Assembly: GCF_003946335.1 (NCBI RefSeq) | Contig: NZ_RHNX01000002.1 | Coordinates: 1 to 64,000 of the forward strand | Source of the DNA: Levilactobacillus fujinensis | GTDB taxonomy: Bacteria > Bacillota > Bacilli > Lactobacillales > Lactobacillaceae | Direction of reading: 5' to 3' | DNA length: 64,000 nt | Shown here: positions 15,993 through 24,037 of the stretch, in pieces | Layout of the letters: the number at the start of each line of letters is the position of its first letter | How positions within the stretch are numbered: position 1 is the first letter of the stretch | Notes under the pieces: generated by a model | Databases searched by the model: none | Seen by the model: the letters and a program-made list of their open reading frames with translations, nothing else | What the model was told of the DNA's origin: nothing | Position numbers and translations under genes: made by a program

Positions 15993-16934
15993 CTATTGCT
16001 TCTCAAATTGCGTTTCGATCTTGCGTCGTCCCTGTTGTAACAGGTAAATGGCCACGATGACCAATACCGAACCAATCACTTCCGCAACTGAAATTTTCAA
16101 GCTTAAAAATAGAATCGATAGAATAAAGGTCACCACTGGTTGCGTGGCGTCCACAATACTAATTACATCGGACGGCGCAAAGTGGCTACTGTAGAGCAGT
16201 AATGAAAAGGGTAAAATCGTCCCAACAATAATCACCGTCGCCATCGAGCCAATCAACGTACTCGTAATCGGTGGCATATTCATAAATACTGGGTGGTAGA
16301 GATTAAAGACGATTCCAGCAATAAATGTTCCCCAACCTAACACTGTAATTGGCGCGTGCCCGTAATCCCGAACCAATGGCCGCGGTAAAACCACGTAACA
16401 GGCCGCGGTAATTCCGGAACCAATCCCCCAGAGTAAAGAGTCTAACGGAATTGCCAATTGGGAGATATTACCGCGCGTGATGGCTAAGAAAACGCCAATC
16501 AGTGCCACACCAAAAGCAATTAAATCACTTCGCAATGGTCGTTCATGTTTAAATAATAGACTTCCTAGAACAATAAATAAAGGACTCAAATATTGAAGAA
16601 TGGTCGCAGCCGCCGCATTACCGCTTTGGACCGCAATATAAAAGGTTAGTAAATTAGCGCCTAATCCAATGAGCGCGTAAGCGACAATCCAGAGGATTTC
16701 CCGCCAACTATGAAAAACAGCGAACGTTTTCTTCCCGTACAAAATAAAACTGATGATCAGTAAAATAACGCCAGCACCCATCGTTCTGGCGGATAAAAAC
16801 CAACTGGTAGGAATAGCCTGTCCCTGCGAAATAAACTGTAAAACCGTTCCGGAAACGCCAAACATGGCCGATGCAACGGTGGCCCAAAAGATACCCTTCA
16901 TGACATTTTCCGTCGGTGCCCCAATATTCTTCAA
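15993..16934 (-). CDS. DMT-superfamily permease (EamA family)
   Basis: A 313-residue integral membrane protein with ten predicted helices arranged as two EamA repeats (residues about 12-152 and 168-303). The first repeat ends AATILQYLSPLFIVLGSLLFKHERP and the second SIVDATQPVVTFILSILFLSLKIS, the usual EamA positions. It likely exports or imports amino acids or related metabolites. The start is TTG with AAAGGA about 11 nt upstream; a later ATG (codon 12) has a weaker site. It precedes the histidine phosphatase gene. Confidence 0.83.
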   Translation of the reverse strand: MKNIGAPTENVMKGIFWATVASAMFGVSGTVLQFISQGQAIPTSWFLSARTMGAGVILLIISFILYGKKTFAVFHSWREILWIVAYALIGLGANLLTFYIAVQSGNAAAATILQYLSPLFIVLGSLLFKHERPLRSDLIAFGVALIGVFLAITRGNISQLAIPLDSLLWGIGSGITAACYVVLPRPLVRDYGHAPITVLGWGTFIAGIVFNLYHPVFMNMPPITSTLIGSMATVIIVGTILPFSLLLYSSHFAPSDVISIVDATQPVVTFILSILFLSLKISVAEVIGSVLVIVAIYLLQQGRRKIETQFEKQ

Positions 16935-17579
16935 AACTCGATAAATCCTTTCTCTCCCATACCCACAGTGATGGTGTATGCATCCTAAATTTGATTCGTG
17001 TTAATTAGCTGCCAGAGGTGTTTTCATAGCAGTCATAATTCCATGCATCTGTAAAACTTGTGATAGATAGATTACTCGACTAACTAATTCGTTAACCAGT
17101 ACGCCCGAGTAAATTACCAACACCTTCACATCAAAAAACGACCTAATTTAACCTGATCCATAATTTTTCTATTTTACCGAACGACCATTAGAATTTAACG
17201 GCAAAATGTCTAAAATCTAAAAGTTTTTTAACGGCACCATTTACACGATTGATACGCCAATCAGCTTTGTCCGTTTTTCTATTTGGCCACTTAGACATCT
17301 CTTCACCAGAAATGGGAGCAACCGCTTGGGCTGCTCCCATTTCACTTATTCTCTGAGTATAGCCGTCCCGTGTAAAACCGTAAACCCATTTGTCTTATAA
17401 ATAAAATAGTGACCGCAACCCACAGGTCACAATCACTACTCTACGATTACTCGAAACCAACTTACCAAGACCATGGTGCCCACAATCGAGGAAGTCATCT
17501 GACTGATTAACATTTATTACGAAAGCATCCAACCCCAGCTGCAGGTAACCAGCGTCGCCTACTCTAAGCGAGTCCCGAC
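16935..17579. other. Intergenic interval with one strong hairpin
   Basis: About 640 nt without a convincing gene. The AAATGGGAGCA / TGCTCCCATTT hairpin at 17311-17343 may end the methionine transporter transcript. The part next to the DMT gene should hold its promoter, but no clear match stands out. Confidence 0.5.
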
Positions 17580-18263
17580 CTAAGCCGTATGGTCAACCCG
17601 CCGTGCCAACCAGTCACCCACCAACTGAATGATGAAGACAATGACCAAGATAATCAGCATTGCTAAGAAAATGACATCGGTCTGGAATCGGTTGTACCCG
17701 ATGTTGACGGCTAAGTTCCCTAAGCCCCCACCACCGATGGCACCGGCCATAGCGGTCAAGTCGATCAGACTGATCAACGTTAGGACGGAGGACCGAATAA
17801 TATCCGCTAAACCTTCCTTAAGATAAACCCGAAAAATGATTGCGATGGGACCGGAACCAACTGACTCAGCAGCTTCAATCACCCCATGGTCAACTTCGGC
17901 CAGGGCATTTTGAATTTGCCGCGCGTAAAATGGTGCGGATCCGATAACCAATGGCACGATGGCTGCGGTCGTCCCAATTGCCGTTCCCACGATAATTCGC
18001 GTCACTGGTGCAATGATGGCCAGCAAGATAACGAATGGAATCGACCGGAACAGGTTAACGAATTTATCTAAAATGTTATAAACAATCCGGTTTTCCAGAA
18101 TGCCTCCGGGTTGCGTCACAATCAACCCAATCCCAATTGCCATTCCAAGAATTCCGGCAATAATTGCGGTGATGGCCGTCATGTACAGCGTCTCACCCGT
18201 TGCTTGAATGAAGTCGCTCTTCATCGTCACTGCGTTTGGAAAATACTTTGCGAACCAACCCAA
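17580..18263 (-). CDS. metI: Methionine ABC transporter permease MetI
   Basis: A 227-residue inner-membrane permease with five or six helices and the coupling-loop region EVDHGVIEAAESVGSGPIAIIF (EAA motif). It forms the channel of the MetNIQ importer for methionine. Its TTG start lies 1 nt after the metN stop, and GGGGGTGG upstream serves as ribosome binding site; the family's usual N-terminal length agrees with this start. Last gene of the metQ-metN-metI operon. Confidence 0.92.
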   Translation of the reverse strand: MGWFAKYFPNAVTMKSDFIQATGETLYMTAITAIIAGILGMAIGIGLIVTQPGGILENRIVYNILDKFVNLFRSIPFVILLAIIAPVTRIIVGTAIGTTAAIVPLVIGSAPFYARQIQNALAEVDHGVIEAAESVGSGPIAIIFRVYLKEGLADIIRSSVLTLISLIDLTAMAGAIGGGGLGNLAVNIGYNRFQTDVIFLAMLIILVIVFIIQLVGDWLARRVDHTA

Positions 18264-18264
18264 C

Positions 18265-19338
18265 TTAGGCCACCCCCGGTTTCTTTGGCTTTAAATGTGT
18301 AATGGTAATGCCAGCATCCTGACAGTATTGCCAAGCTGTGCTCAGCTTATCGGGTTCCCCGGTCATGACCACGATCAGGTTCCCTAACGGCGTATCCTGT
18401 AAAATTTCAACGTTCCCGTACAGAATGTTGGAAACGACCTCATACCGCTTGTACAACTCGGTAATCAGCGGCGCATCGGTCGTCGCCCCCACGTACTGAA
18501 GCTGAACCAACTGATGATGGTCGTCCAGTCCCAACGTGCTGGCCTGACGATAAATTTTTTCCAACGCCTGATTGATTTGCGTGGCGGTATTGATGAAGTC
18601 CTTGGTCAAGGGTTGCTTAGGCTGACTGAAAATAGTCACCAGGTCACCACGTTCGATGATTTCGCCATCTTCCATGACGGCCACCTTATTACAAATTTCC
18701 TTGACAGCTTCCATCTCATGGGTAATCAAGACCACCGTTAGGCCCAGTTCCTTGTTCAGCCGCTTCAGCAGTTCCAAAATGGCTGATGTCGTCTTGGGGT
18801 CCAACGCACTCGTGGCTTCGTCACTGACCAGAATCTCAGGATCATTGGCCAGTGCCCGCGCAATGGCGACCCGTTGCTTTTGCCCACCGGATAGTTGTGC
18901 TGGGTAATCCGTGGCCTTTTCCGTTAACCCAACCAGGTCAAGTAGATGTGCCACCTTTTCCTTCCGTTCCGTCCGCGACAACTTGCCCCCCTTTAAGGGA
19001 TAGTCAACGTTGTCCGCAATCGTCCGAGAATCCATCAGGTTAAAATGTTGAAAAATCATGCCAATCTTGGTCCGCGCTGCTCGTAAGTCACGAGAGTTCA
19101 GTGCCAAAATATCTTGACCGTTCACATCAACGCTACCGGCAGTTGGCTTTTGGAGCCGATTGATTACTCGCACGAGCGTACTTTTCCCCGCTCCGGAATA
19201 GCCGACGACGCCGTAGATGTCACCCCGGTTAACCGTCAGCGAAACCTTTTTAACGGCTTCAACGGTTTGCCCCTTATTATGGAAGGTTACGTCGATATCT
19301 TTTAATTGAATAATCGCTTCGTTAGTCACTAACTTCAT
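18265..19338 (-). CDS. metN: Methionine ABC transporter ATPase MetN
   Basis: A 357-residue ATPase. Walker A is GYSGAGKST, the Q-loop region [15 protein letters not shown], signature LSGGQKQR, Walker [13 protein letters not shown], and the H-loop ITHEM. The C-terminal 100 residues form the NIL/ACT domain that binds methionine and causes trans-inhibition in MetN proteins. The ATG follows AAGGAG closely (1-2 nt); a GTG three codons on has more normal spacing and could be the true start. Sits between metQ and metI. Confidence 0.94.
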   Translation of the reverse strand: MKLVTNEAIIQLKDIDVTFHNKGQTVEAVKKVSLTVNRGDIYGVVGYSGAGKSTLVRVINRLQKPTAGSVDVNGQDILALNSRDLRAARTKIGMIFQHFNLMDSRTIADNVDYPLKGGKLSRTERKEKVAHLLDLVGLTEKATDYPAQLSGGQKQRVAIARALANDPEILVSDEATSALDPKTTSAILELLKRLNKELGLTVVLITHEMEAVKEICNKVAVMEDGEIIERGDLVTIFSQPKQPLTKDFINTATQINQALEKIYRQASTLGLDDHHQLVQLQYVGATTDAPLITELYKRYEVVSNILYGNVEILQDTPLGNLIVVMTGEPDKLSTAWQYCQDAGITITHLKPKKPGVA

Positions 19339-19369
19339 TCTCCTTACTCGCCAATGCCGGCAATTTCGT

Positions 19370-20194
19370 TTACTTTAATTTCAAGTTCCAAGCAGGAATG
19401 GACAAGCCATCGTAAGCTTTTTGAATATTCTTCTTGGTTGCTTCGGTCTGGTAAGCCTTGATGATCTTCTTGAAGACAGCTTTGTTCTTGTCAGACTTGT
19501 TAACAGCTAAGATGTTGATGTATGGCTTGGAAGACTTATTGACCTTTTCTTGGAACAACGCCTTCTTAGCATTCAGCTTAGCACTGGCAGCAAATTCATT
19601 GTTGATGACCGCTGCGGTTGCGTCAGACAACGAACGAGGTGTCTGGGCAGCATCTAATGGCGTAATCTTCAAGTTCAACTTGTTTTGCGTGATGTTCTTT
19701 GGTGTTGGCAACGTGACCTTAGGATCAACCTTGATCAACCCAGCGGATTCCAGCAAATGTAAGGCCCGACCTTCGTTAGTGGAGTCGTTAGGAATGGTGA
19801 TTTGGTCACCCTTCTTGATTTGAGAAACCTTGGTGATCTTCTTGGAATACAAACGCAGTGGTGCTAAGTAAGTGTTGGCAATCCCAACTAAGTTAGTCTT
19901 GTGGGCTTTATTCCAAGCATCCAGGAAGTAGGTGTGTTGGAACGAGTTCATGTCGATTTCATGGTTAGAAAGTGCGGCGTTAGGCTGATTGTAATCTGTA
20001 AACGTGGTTAATTTGATTGTAATATTTTCCTTAGCTAATTTCTTTTGAATCGGCTTCCAGATTTTTTCGTCGGTACCCATGATACCAACCTTAACTGTGG
20101 TCCCCTTGGAAGCAGACTTCCCACAACCAGCAACAATCAATAATGGAATCAACAATAATAAGAGCCAACTAAAATGCTTAAATGATTTCTTCAT
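19370..20194 (-). CDS. metQ: Methionine-binding lipoprotein MetQ
   Basis: A 274-residue NlpA/MetQ-family lipoprotein. The signal peptide [24 protein letters not shown] has lipobox IVAGC, and the body shows the family features [16 protein letters not shown], the [28 protein letters not shown] stretch (shown here only as a region, residues about 70-98), and [15 protein letters not shown]. First gene of the operon; a methionine T-box leader lies upstream. GGGG precedes the ATG. Confidence 0.95.
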   Translation of the reverse strand: MKKSFKHFSWLLLLLIPLLIVAGCGKSASKGTTVKVGIMGTDEKIWKPIQKKLAKENITIKLTTFTDYNQPNAALSNHEIDMNSFQHTYFLDAWNKAHKTNLVGIANTYLAPLRLYSKKITKVSQIKKGDQITIPNDSTNEGRALHLLESAGLIKVDPKVTLPTPKNITQNKLNLKITPLDAAQTPRSLSDATAAVINNEFAASAKLNAKKALFQEKVNKSSKPYINILAVNKSDKNKAVFKKIIKAYQTEATKKNIQKAYDGLSIPAWNLKLK

Positions 20195-20275
20195 TCTTAA
20201 AACCCCTTTGATATCCCTAATTTTTAAATCTATCCTCAAAACGAAACGCCACAATTGAAAATAGTGACCAAAACA

Positions 20276-20545
20276 AAAAGTCCGCTCCTAAATTAATAGA
20301 AACGAACTTTGTCGTGGTACCATTCTAATTTAAGTTAGGCTAAAAAGATGCCCAGCTCCTCATTAACACTCGCCAGCTTACGCCTTCAAGTGCGTGCACG
20401 ATAATGAGTGCCAGTCATCACTACCTCATCACTCGGACTTAGTAGTGCCAATTCATTTCAGGCCATCTTCACCCCGTCGTTGGTTACCCACTTACAGCAA
20501 ATCGTAGGTTCTCTTTAAACCGTTAACAGTGGTTACTCTCCTGAT
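20276..20545 (-). promoter_or_regulatory. Methionine T-box riboswitch of the metQNI operon
   Basis: On the minus strand, the T-box sequence AATGGTACCACGAC (20311-20324) matches the antiterminator consensus TGGNACC.CG, and is followed by a terminator hairpin (AGTTCGTTTCT / AGGAGCGGACT) ending in TTTTT (20276-20310). Upstream, GGAGAGTAACC begins stem I and CTGAA-ATG-AATTGG presents an AUG specifier, so uncharged tRNA-Met should antiterminate. Confidence 0.88.
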
Positions 20546-20779
20546 CACATTGTTTTCAATCGCTTAATTTATCAGTAAGTCTAATGCAACTTTAATCCGG
20601 TGTCAAGCGGGAATTGACATAAATTATTTTATATCAGGGCCCGTCAAACTAGGATTTGACCATCATCGTAACAATTAAATCGGTTACAGTCAAGCTGAAT
20701 CTCTCACTTAAATTTCACATAATAGCTCGTGTGGTCTGCAGAAAATAACGGCTAACCGTTATTTTTTGACCGAAGCCCA

Positions 20780-21328
20780 TTATTCATCCAGCACCTGTTC
20801 CTTTAAGATACCCGCTGCCAGTAGAAACATATGTGTAACCACTGGACCCACGAACTTGAAGCCACGCCGTTTGAGATCTTTAGCCACCGCTGATCCCAGC
20901 GTTGACTGATTGACCAGTTCTTCACGGGTCACCGCTGGCAACAGCAGCGGCGTGCCATTGACGAAATTCCAGAGATAGCCCGCAAAGCTACCAAACTCTT
21001 GTTGGACCTGCAGAAGTGCCCGCGCGTTTTGAATTGTAGCGCGAATCTTCCGCCCGTTGCGAATCATCGTAGGATCCTGGGCGATGCGATCACCGTCAAT
21101 TTCCAGCTCAAAGCCGGCTACGCGCTGGGGGTCCATCCCCGCAAAAACACGCCGATAGACGGGGAGTTTGCTAGCCGCGGCCTGCCAGCTTAGGCCAACT
21201 TGAAAAACCCCGACTGTTAGCAGCTCAAACAAAATGTGGTCGTTGCGTGTTGGCGTCCCAAAATAAGCCTGGTACTCCTGTACACCGTTCGTGTCCCATT
21301 GCTGACCATCATCTGGTCCAATTGCCAC
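20780..21328 (-). CDS. Divergent DNA-3-methyladenine glycosylase I (Tag) paralogue
   Basis: A 182-residue Tag-family protein. It keeps the core FELLTVGVFQVGLSW (Glu and Trp of the base pocket), MIRNGRKIRATIQNARA and KRRGFKFVGPVV. However, it lacks the four Zn-binding residues of E. coli Tag (Cys4, His17, His175, Cys179): the N-terminus has no Cys and reads YQAYFGTP instead of YHDNEWG, and the C-terminus ends LKEQVLDE. The second Tag in this window (32653-33222) has all four. It probably binds alkylated or other damaged bases, but activity is uncertain. Confidence 0.8.
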   Translation of the reverse strand: MAIGPDDGQQWDTNGVQEYQAYFGTPTRNDHILFELLTVGVFQVGLSWQAAASKLPVYRRVFAGMDPQRVAGFELEIDGDRIAQDPTMIRNGRKIRATIQNARALLQVQQEFGSFAGYLWNFVNGTPLLLPAVTREELVNQSTLGSAVAKDLKRRGFKFVGPVVTHMFLLAAGILKEQVLDE

Positions 21329-21386
21329 AAGTATTTCCCCCTCTCACTACCTCTATCTCACTATAGCAAAGACCCGTACCAAACAA

Positions 21387-21430
21387 AAGGACGGTCCCCA
21401 CCAAGATTGCTTTTGGCGAGAACCATCCTG
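21387..21430 (-). terminator. Hairpin downstream of the second OppA gene
   Basis: AGGATGGTT...CCAAAA / CTTGGTGGGGACCGTCCTTTTG pairs on the minus strand with several mismatches and ends in a short T run. It is the likely end of the OppA transcript, about 330 nt past its stop. Confidence 0.45.
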
Positions 21431-21559
21431 CTATTTTATTTACAATTAAATTCAAAAATCACTTGCACGACACACACTGTTGGCCCCGCTGAATCTGCCC
21501 ACGAGCCAACACTGCTTCGAGTTCTAATTATCACCTAAAGGTTAAAGCCTAATTTATTC

Positions 21560-21745
21560 ACATTACTTTTGTGACCTTTGGAATTGTCACCGCTAAATTG
21601 GTGATAATTTCCGCACTCCGACTGCCAGGGGTATAAGTCGCGTTGTCTCACACCAACTCCGTCAGCTGAGGGATCGGCAGATATGGGCTCAGGCGCGGCA
21701 ATCCAACCCATATCTACCAGCCAGTAAGGCGAAGTCGCCACTGCC
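21560..21745 (-). repeat. Degenerate repeats of families B and C
   Basis: GTCACCGCTAAATTGGTGATA...CCGCACTCCGACTGCCAGGG corresponds to family B read on the minus strand (compare 58480-58560). The following GCAGATATGGGCTCAGGCGC and CCCATATCTACCAGCCAGTAAGGCG are family C words. Together they fill most of 21541-21745; no gene is visible in 21431-21756. Confidence 0.6.
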
Positions 21746-21756
21746 CTTATCCAAGT

Positions 21757-23397
21757 CTATTTGATATAAGCGTACTTGTAACTCCACTGTGTACCAGCCG
21801 TATTGTGAATGATGCCTTTAACATCAGTCCGCTGAAGGTAAGCATAGTTGGCCTGGTAAAGCGGCGTAAAGCTCTGGGTCTTGTTGATCAGCTTAGCCGC
21901 CTGAACCATATCCTGCCAGCGGGCTTCATCATTCCCGGCATCCTGGTTTTGTGCCTTGGCAATCAGCTTATCATAAGCTTTATTAGACCACTTGCCATAG
22001 TTCAAAGAGTTTGAGCTGACTGGAATCTGCAGGAATGAAATTGGATCGTTGAAATCGGCTCCCCAGTGAGACAGGTACAGGTCAAAGTCACCACTAGTCG
22101 AGCGAGACTGGGCCACGGAGGCAGGTACGTTTTGAATCGTCAGGTCAAACCCCTGCAAATTCTTTTCCAGAGCACTCTTCAGGTACTGCGTTACGGTGCT
22201 AGCCGCAACGTCATCATTCCCAGCCATGATGTTCAAATTGACCTTCTTAATTCCCAACTCCTTCAGTCCAGCCGCCCATTTTTGCTTGGCTAAGCTTGGA
22301 TTATAAGCCGTCGTATTTTTCACGGCCTGCTGTTTAGCAAAGTCCTCACCCGTCTTCGGATCACGAGCCAATCCACTCGCGACGAAGCCGGTTGGCGTCA
22401 CGGAACCATCTCCCAAAACTTTCTTGGTCAGCTGACTACGATTGATGGACAACGCGATGGCTTGGCGAATATTTTGGTTGCTCATAATCCGTCGTTTTTC
22501 CTTGTTAGCGTCTTGGAAGTTGTACTTCAAGTGAATGACAATAGAGTACGGGTACTCCTGAAAGGCACTGTTGTTTTTATAATTCTTCACTTGCTCGTTT
22601 GAAAGCTGAGCGAAGTCTAATTTTTTATTTTGATACAGACTCAGACCGGTCTGGGGGTTCGTGACCACTTGATAGTTGATCCGATGAAGTTTCACGACCT
22701 TCTTATCCCAGTACTGGTTGTTCTTAACGAAGGACCAAGTGTTGCCCGTCCCCGTCCAGTTAGTGATTTTAAATGGACCACTGTAGACCATGTACTGTGA
22801 CTTTGTCGCATACTTCTTACCGTATTTATTGATGACCTTTTCGTTTTGTGGTGCAAACAATGGATATGCCATTAAGATCTTAAAGTAAGCAATTGGCTTC
22901 TCCAATTGGATAACGACCGTCTGCTTGTTCTTAGCACTGATACCAATGCTGTCCGGGTTCGCTTTACCAGCGATGATCTTGTCACCGTTCTTGATACCAG
23001 AAAACATATTCATGTAAGATGACTTGGTCGATGGTGTTAACGTCCGTCGCCAAGAGTAAACGAAGTCCTGCGCGGTGATCTTGTCACCGTTACTCCACTT
23101 GGCGTTGTCTCGAATATGGAACGTCCAAGTTTTTTTGTCCTTTGAAACCTTCACGGTGTCAGCTAAACCAGGGGCAACCTTACCGTCCTTGCCCAACCGA
23201 TAAAAGCTTTCGAACACATTTCCTGTCTGACCATAACCCGTGGCCTTGGCAAGATCAATCGTATCTAGCTGTGCTGTCGCTGGTAACCGGAGCACCTGCG
23301 AAGGTTTTGCCGCTGATGTTGATTGGCCACAAGCTGCTAACCCCAGGCTCATAGCAATCACTGCAGCGACTAATCCAAATCCAGTCCATTTCTTCAT
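21757..23397 (-). CDS. Oligopeptide ABC transporter substrate-binding lipoprotein (OppA family)
   Basis: A 546-residue SBP_bac_5 lipoprotein with signal peptide and lipobox SLGLAACGQS. Family motifs include WSNGDKITAQDFVYSWRRTLTP, the GPFKITNWTG strand, VKNNQYWDKK and GADFNDPISFLQIPVSSNS. It should bind peptides outside the cell for a shared Opp permease; no permease genes adjoin. The start has GGGAG at normal spacing. What is special is its leader: a cysteine-rich mini-ORF and a terminator lie between promoter and gene (see 23463-23725), suggesting control by cysteine supply, and hence a role in taking up cysteine-containing peptides. Confidence 0.92.
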   Translation of the reverse strand: MKKWTGFGLVAAVIAMSLGLAACGQSTSAAKPSQVLRLPATAQLDTIDLAKATGYGQTGNVFESFYRLGKDGKVAPGLADTVKVSKDKKTWTFHIRDNAKWSNGDKITAQDFVYSWRRTLTPSTKSSYMNMFSGIKNGDKIIAGKANPDSIGISAKNKQTVVIQLEKPIAYFKILMAYPLFAPQNEKVINKYGKKYATKSQYMVYSGPFKITNWTGTGNTWSFVKNNQYWDKKVVKLHRINYQVVTNPQTGLSLYQNKKLDFAQLSNEQVKNYKNNSAFQEYPYSIVIHLKYNFQDANKEKRRIMSNQNIRQAIALSINRSQLTKKVLGDGSVTPTGFVASGLARDPKTGEDFAKQQAVKNTTAYNPSLAKQKWAAGLKELGIKKVNLNIMAGNDDVAASTVTQYLKSALEKNLQGFDLTIQNVPASVAQSRSTSGDFDLYLSHWGADFNDPISFLQIPVSSNSLNYGKWSNKAYDKLIAKAQNQDAGNDEARWQDMVQAAKLINKTQSFTPLYQANYAYLQRTDVKGIIHNTAGTQWSYKYAYIK

Positions 23398-23462
23398 AAA
23401 CTTAATGCTCCCTTTTTCCTCAAATTTAGTGGCGTGCAATCCCTAAATTGTGACGTGGTACA

Positions 23463-23508
23463 GAAAAAGCGGGTTACCCTTCACTCGCATCGTGAAAGGT
23501 AACCCGCT
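23463..23508 (-). terminator. Attenuator terminator upstream of the OppA gene
   Basis: On the minus strand, AGCGGGTTACCTTTCAC pairs with GTGAAGGGTAACCCGCT across a short loop and is followed by TTTTT. It stands 51 nt after the leader ORF stop and 65 nt before the oppA start, so it would block readthrough into oppA. A segment GGCTAAACCG at 23544-23553 can pair with its left arm (CGGGTTACC, 23498-23506). Confidence 0.85.
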
Positions 23509-23559
23509 ACACTGACAACCGGAGTCGTCGTTATGTATTGCTACGGTTTAGCCGAAAAA

Positions 23560-23646
23560 TCACGAATTTGAGCAACGCAAAGAGCACACGTTACATTCGC
23601 AACATGCAGCAGACATCAATTGAGTTTGATTTGCGTTGATCATCAT
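23560..23646 (-). CDS. Cysteine-rich leader peptide (28 residues)
   Basis: A mini-ORF with an excellent ribosome binding site (AAGGAGG, 10 nt before the first of two ATGs). Its second half reads AACCECNVCSLRCSNS, with five Cys codons (TGT or TGC, residues 15, 16, 18, 21 and 25). No signal peptide or maturation genes are nearby, so a secreted peptide or RiPP precursor is less likely than a regulatory leader. Stalling at Cys codons would leave GGCTAAACCG, 6 nt past the stop codon, free to pair with the terminator's left arm. A ribosome finishing at the stop would cover it and let the terminator form. This is the trp-attenuator logic applied to cysteine. Evidence for the ORF is strong; the mechanism is inference. 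Confidence 0.75.
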   Translation of the reverse strand: MMINANQTQLMSAACCECNVCSLRCSNS

Positions 23647-23696
23647 CGTAATTTTTCCTCCTTACTTTTTGTAATTAATCGGATTGCACAGGTATA

Positions 23697-23725
23697 AAGT
23701 TACCCTAGTTCAAAACATTTGTCAA
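23697..23725 (-). promoter_or_regulatory. Promoter of the leader ORF-oppA transcript
   Basis: On the minus strand, TTGACA, a 17-nt spacer and TAACTT. The -35 is perfect; the -10 is weak at two positions. It lies 51 nt upstream of the leader ATG. Confidence 0.6.
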
Positions 23726-23821
23726 AAGTTTTGTTTTTATCGACGAGTTGTAGTCGACATAAATGCTGTTATACCACGATTTGTATCCGGATAAAAGTCA
23801 TTGATTTTGTATCGACTGACC

Positions 23822-23950
23822 TGAGAGACACATGGTCTTGGCGACTTTCAGGCGAACCGGAAGCCCGTTCTTCGATCGAAGGCGTTCCCCACAAAAGCGA
23901 AATTCCTAACTGCCGGATGACGGCCATTTTCACACAGGCTAGTTTTCAAC
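23822..23950 (+). repeat. Degenerate copy of repeat family B
   Basis: GAGAGACACATGGTCTTGGC, CAGGCGAACCGGAAGCCCGTTCTT and GAAGGCGTTCCCCACA follow the same order as 41013-41095, with scattered changes. No gene is seen between 23726 and 24037. Confidence 0.6.
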
Positions 23951-24037
23951 CCTAAGAAGATATTCGTGAACTGCTAACATCTCAGCAATGAAAACGGTAT
24001 ACTGGACATAATGAACGAGTAGAAAGGATTTGAACGT

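Noticed and set aside
17311-17343. Hairpin considered as a riboswitch part
   Set aside because: It is a simple inverted repeat with no conserved core motif; a terminator or insulator is the simpler reading.
23463-23508. T-box reading of the leader upstream of the second OppA gene
   Set aside because: No TGGNACC motif is present near the terminator, and the Cys-rich ORF with its own ribosome binding site fits better.
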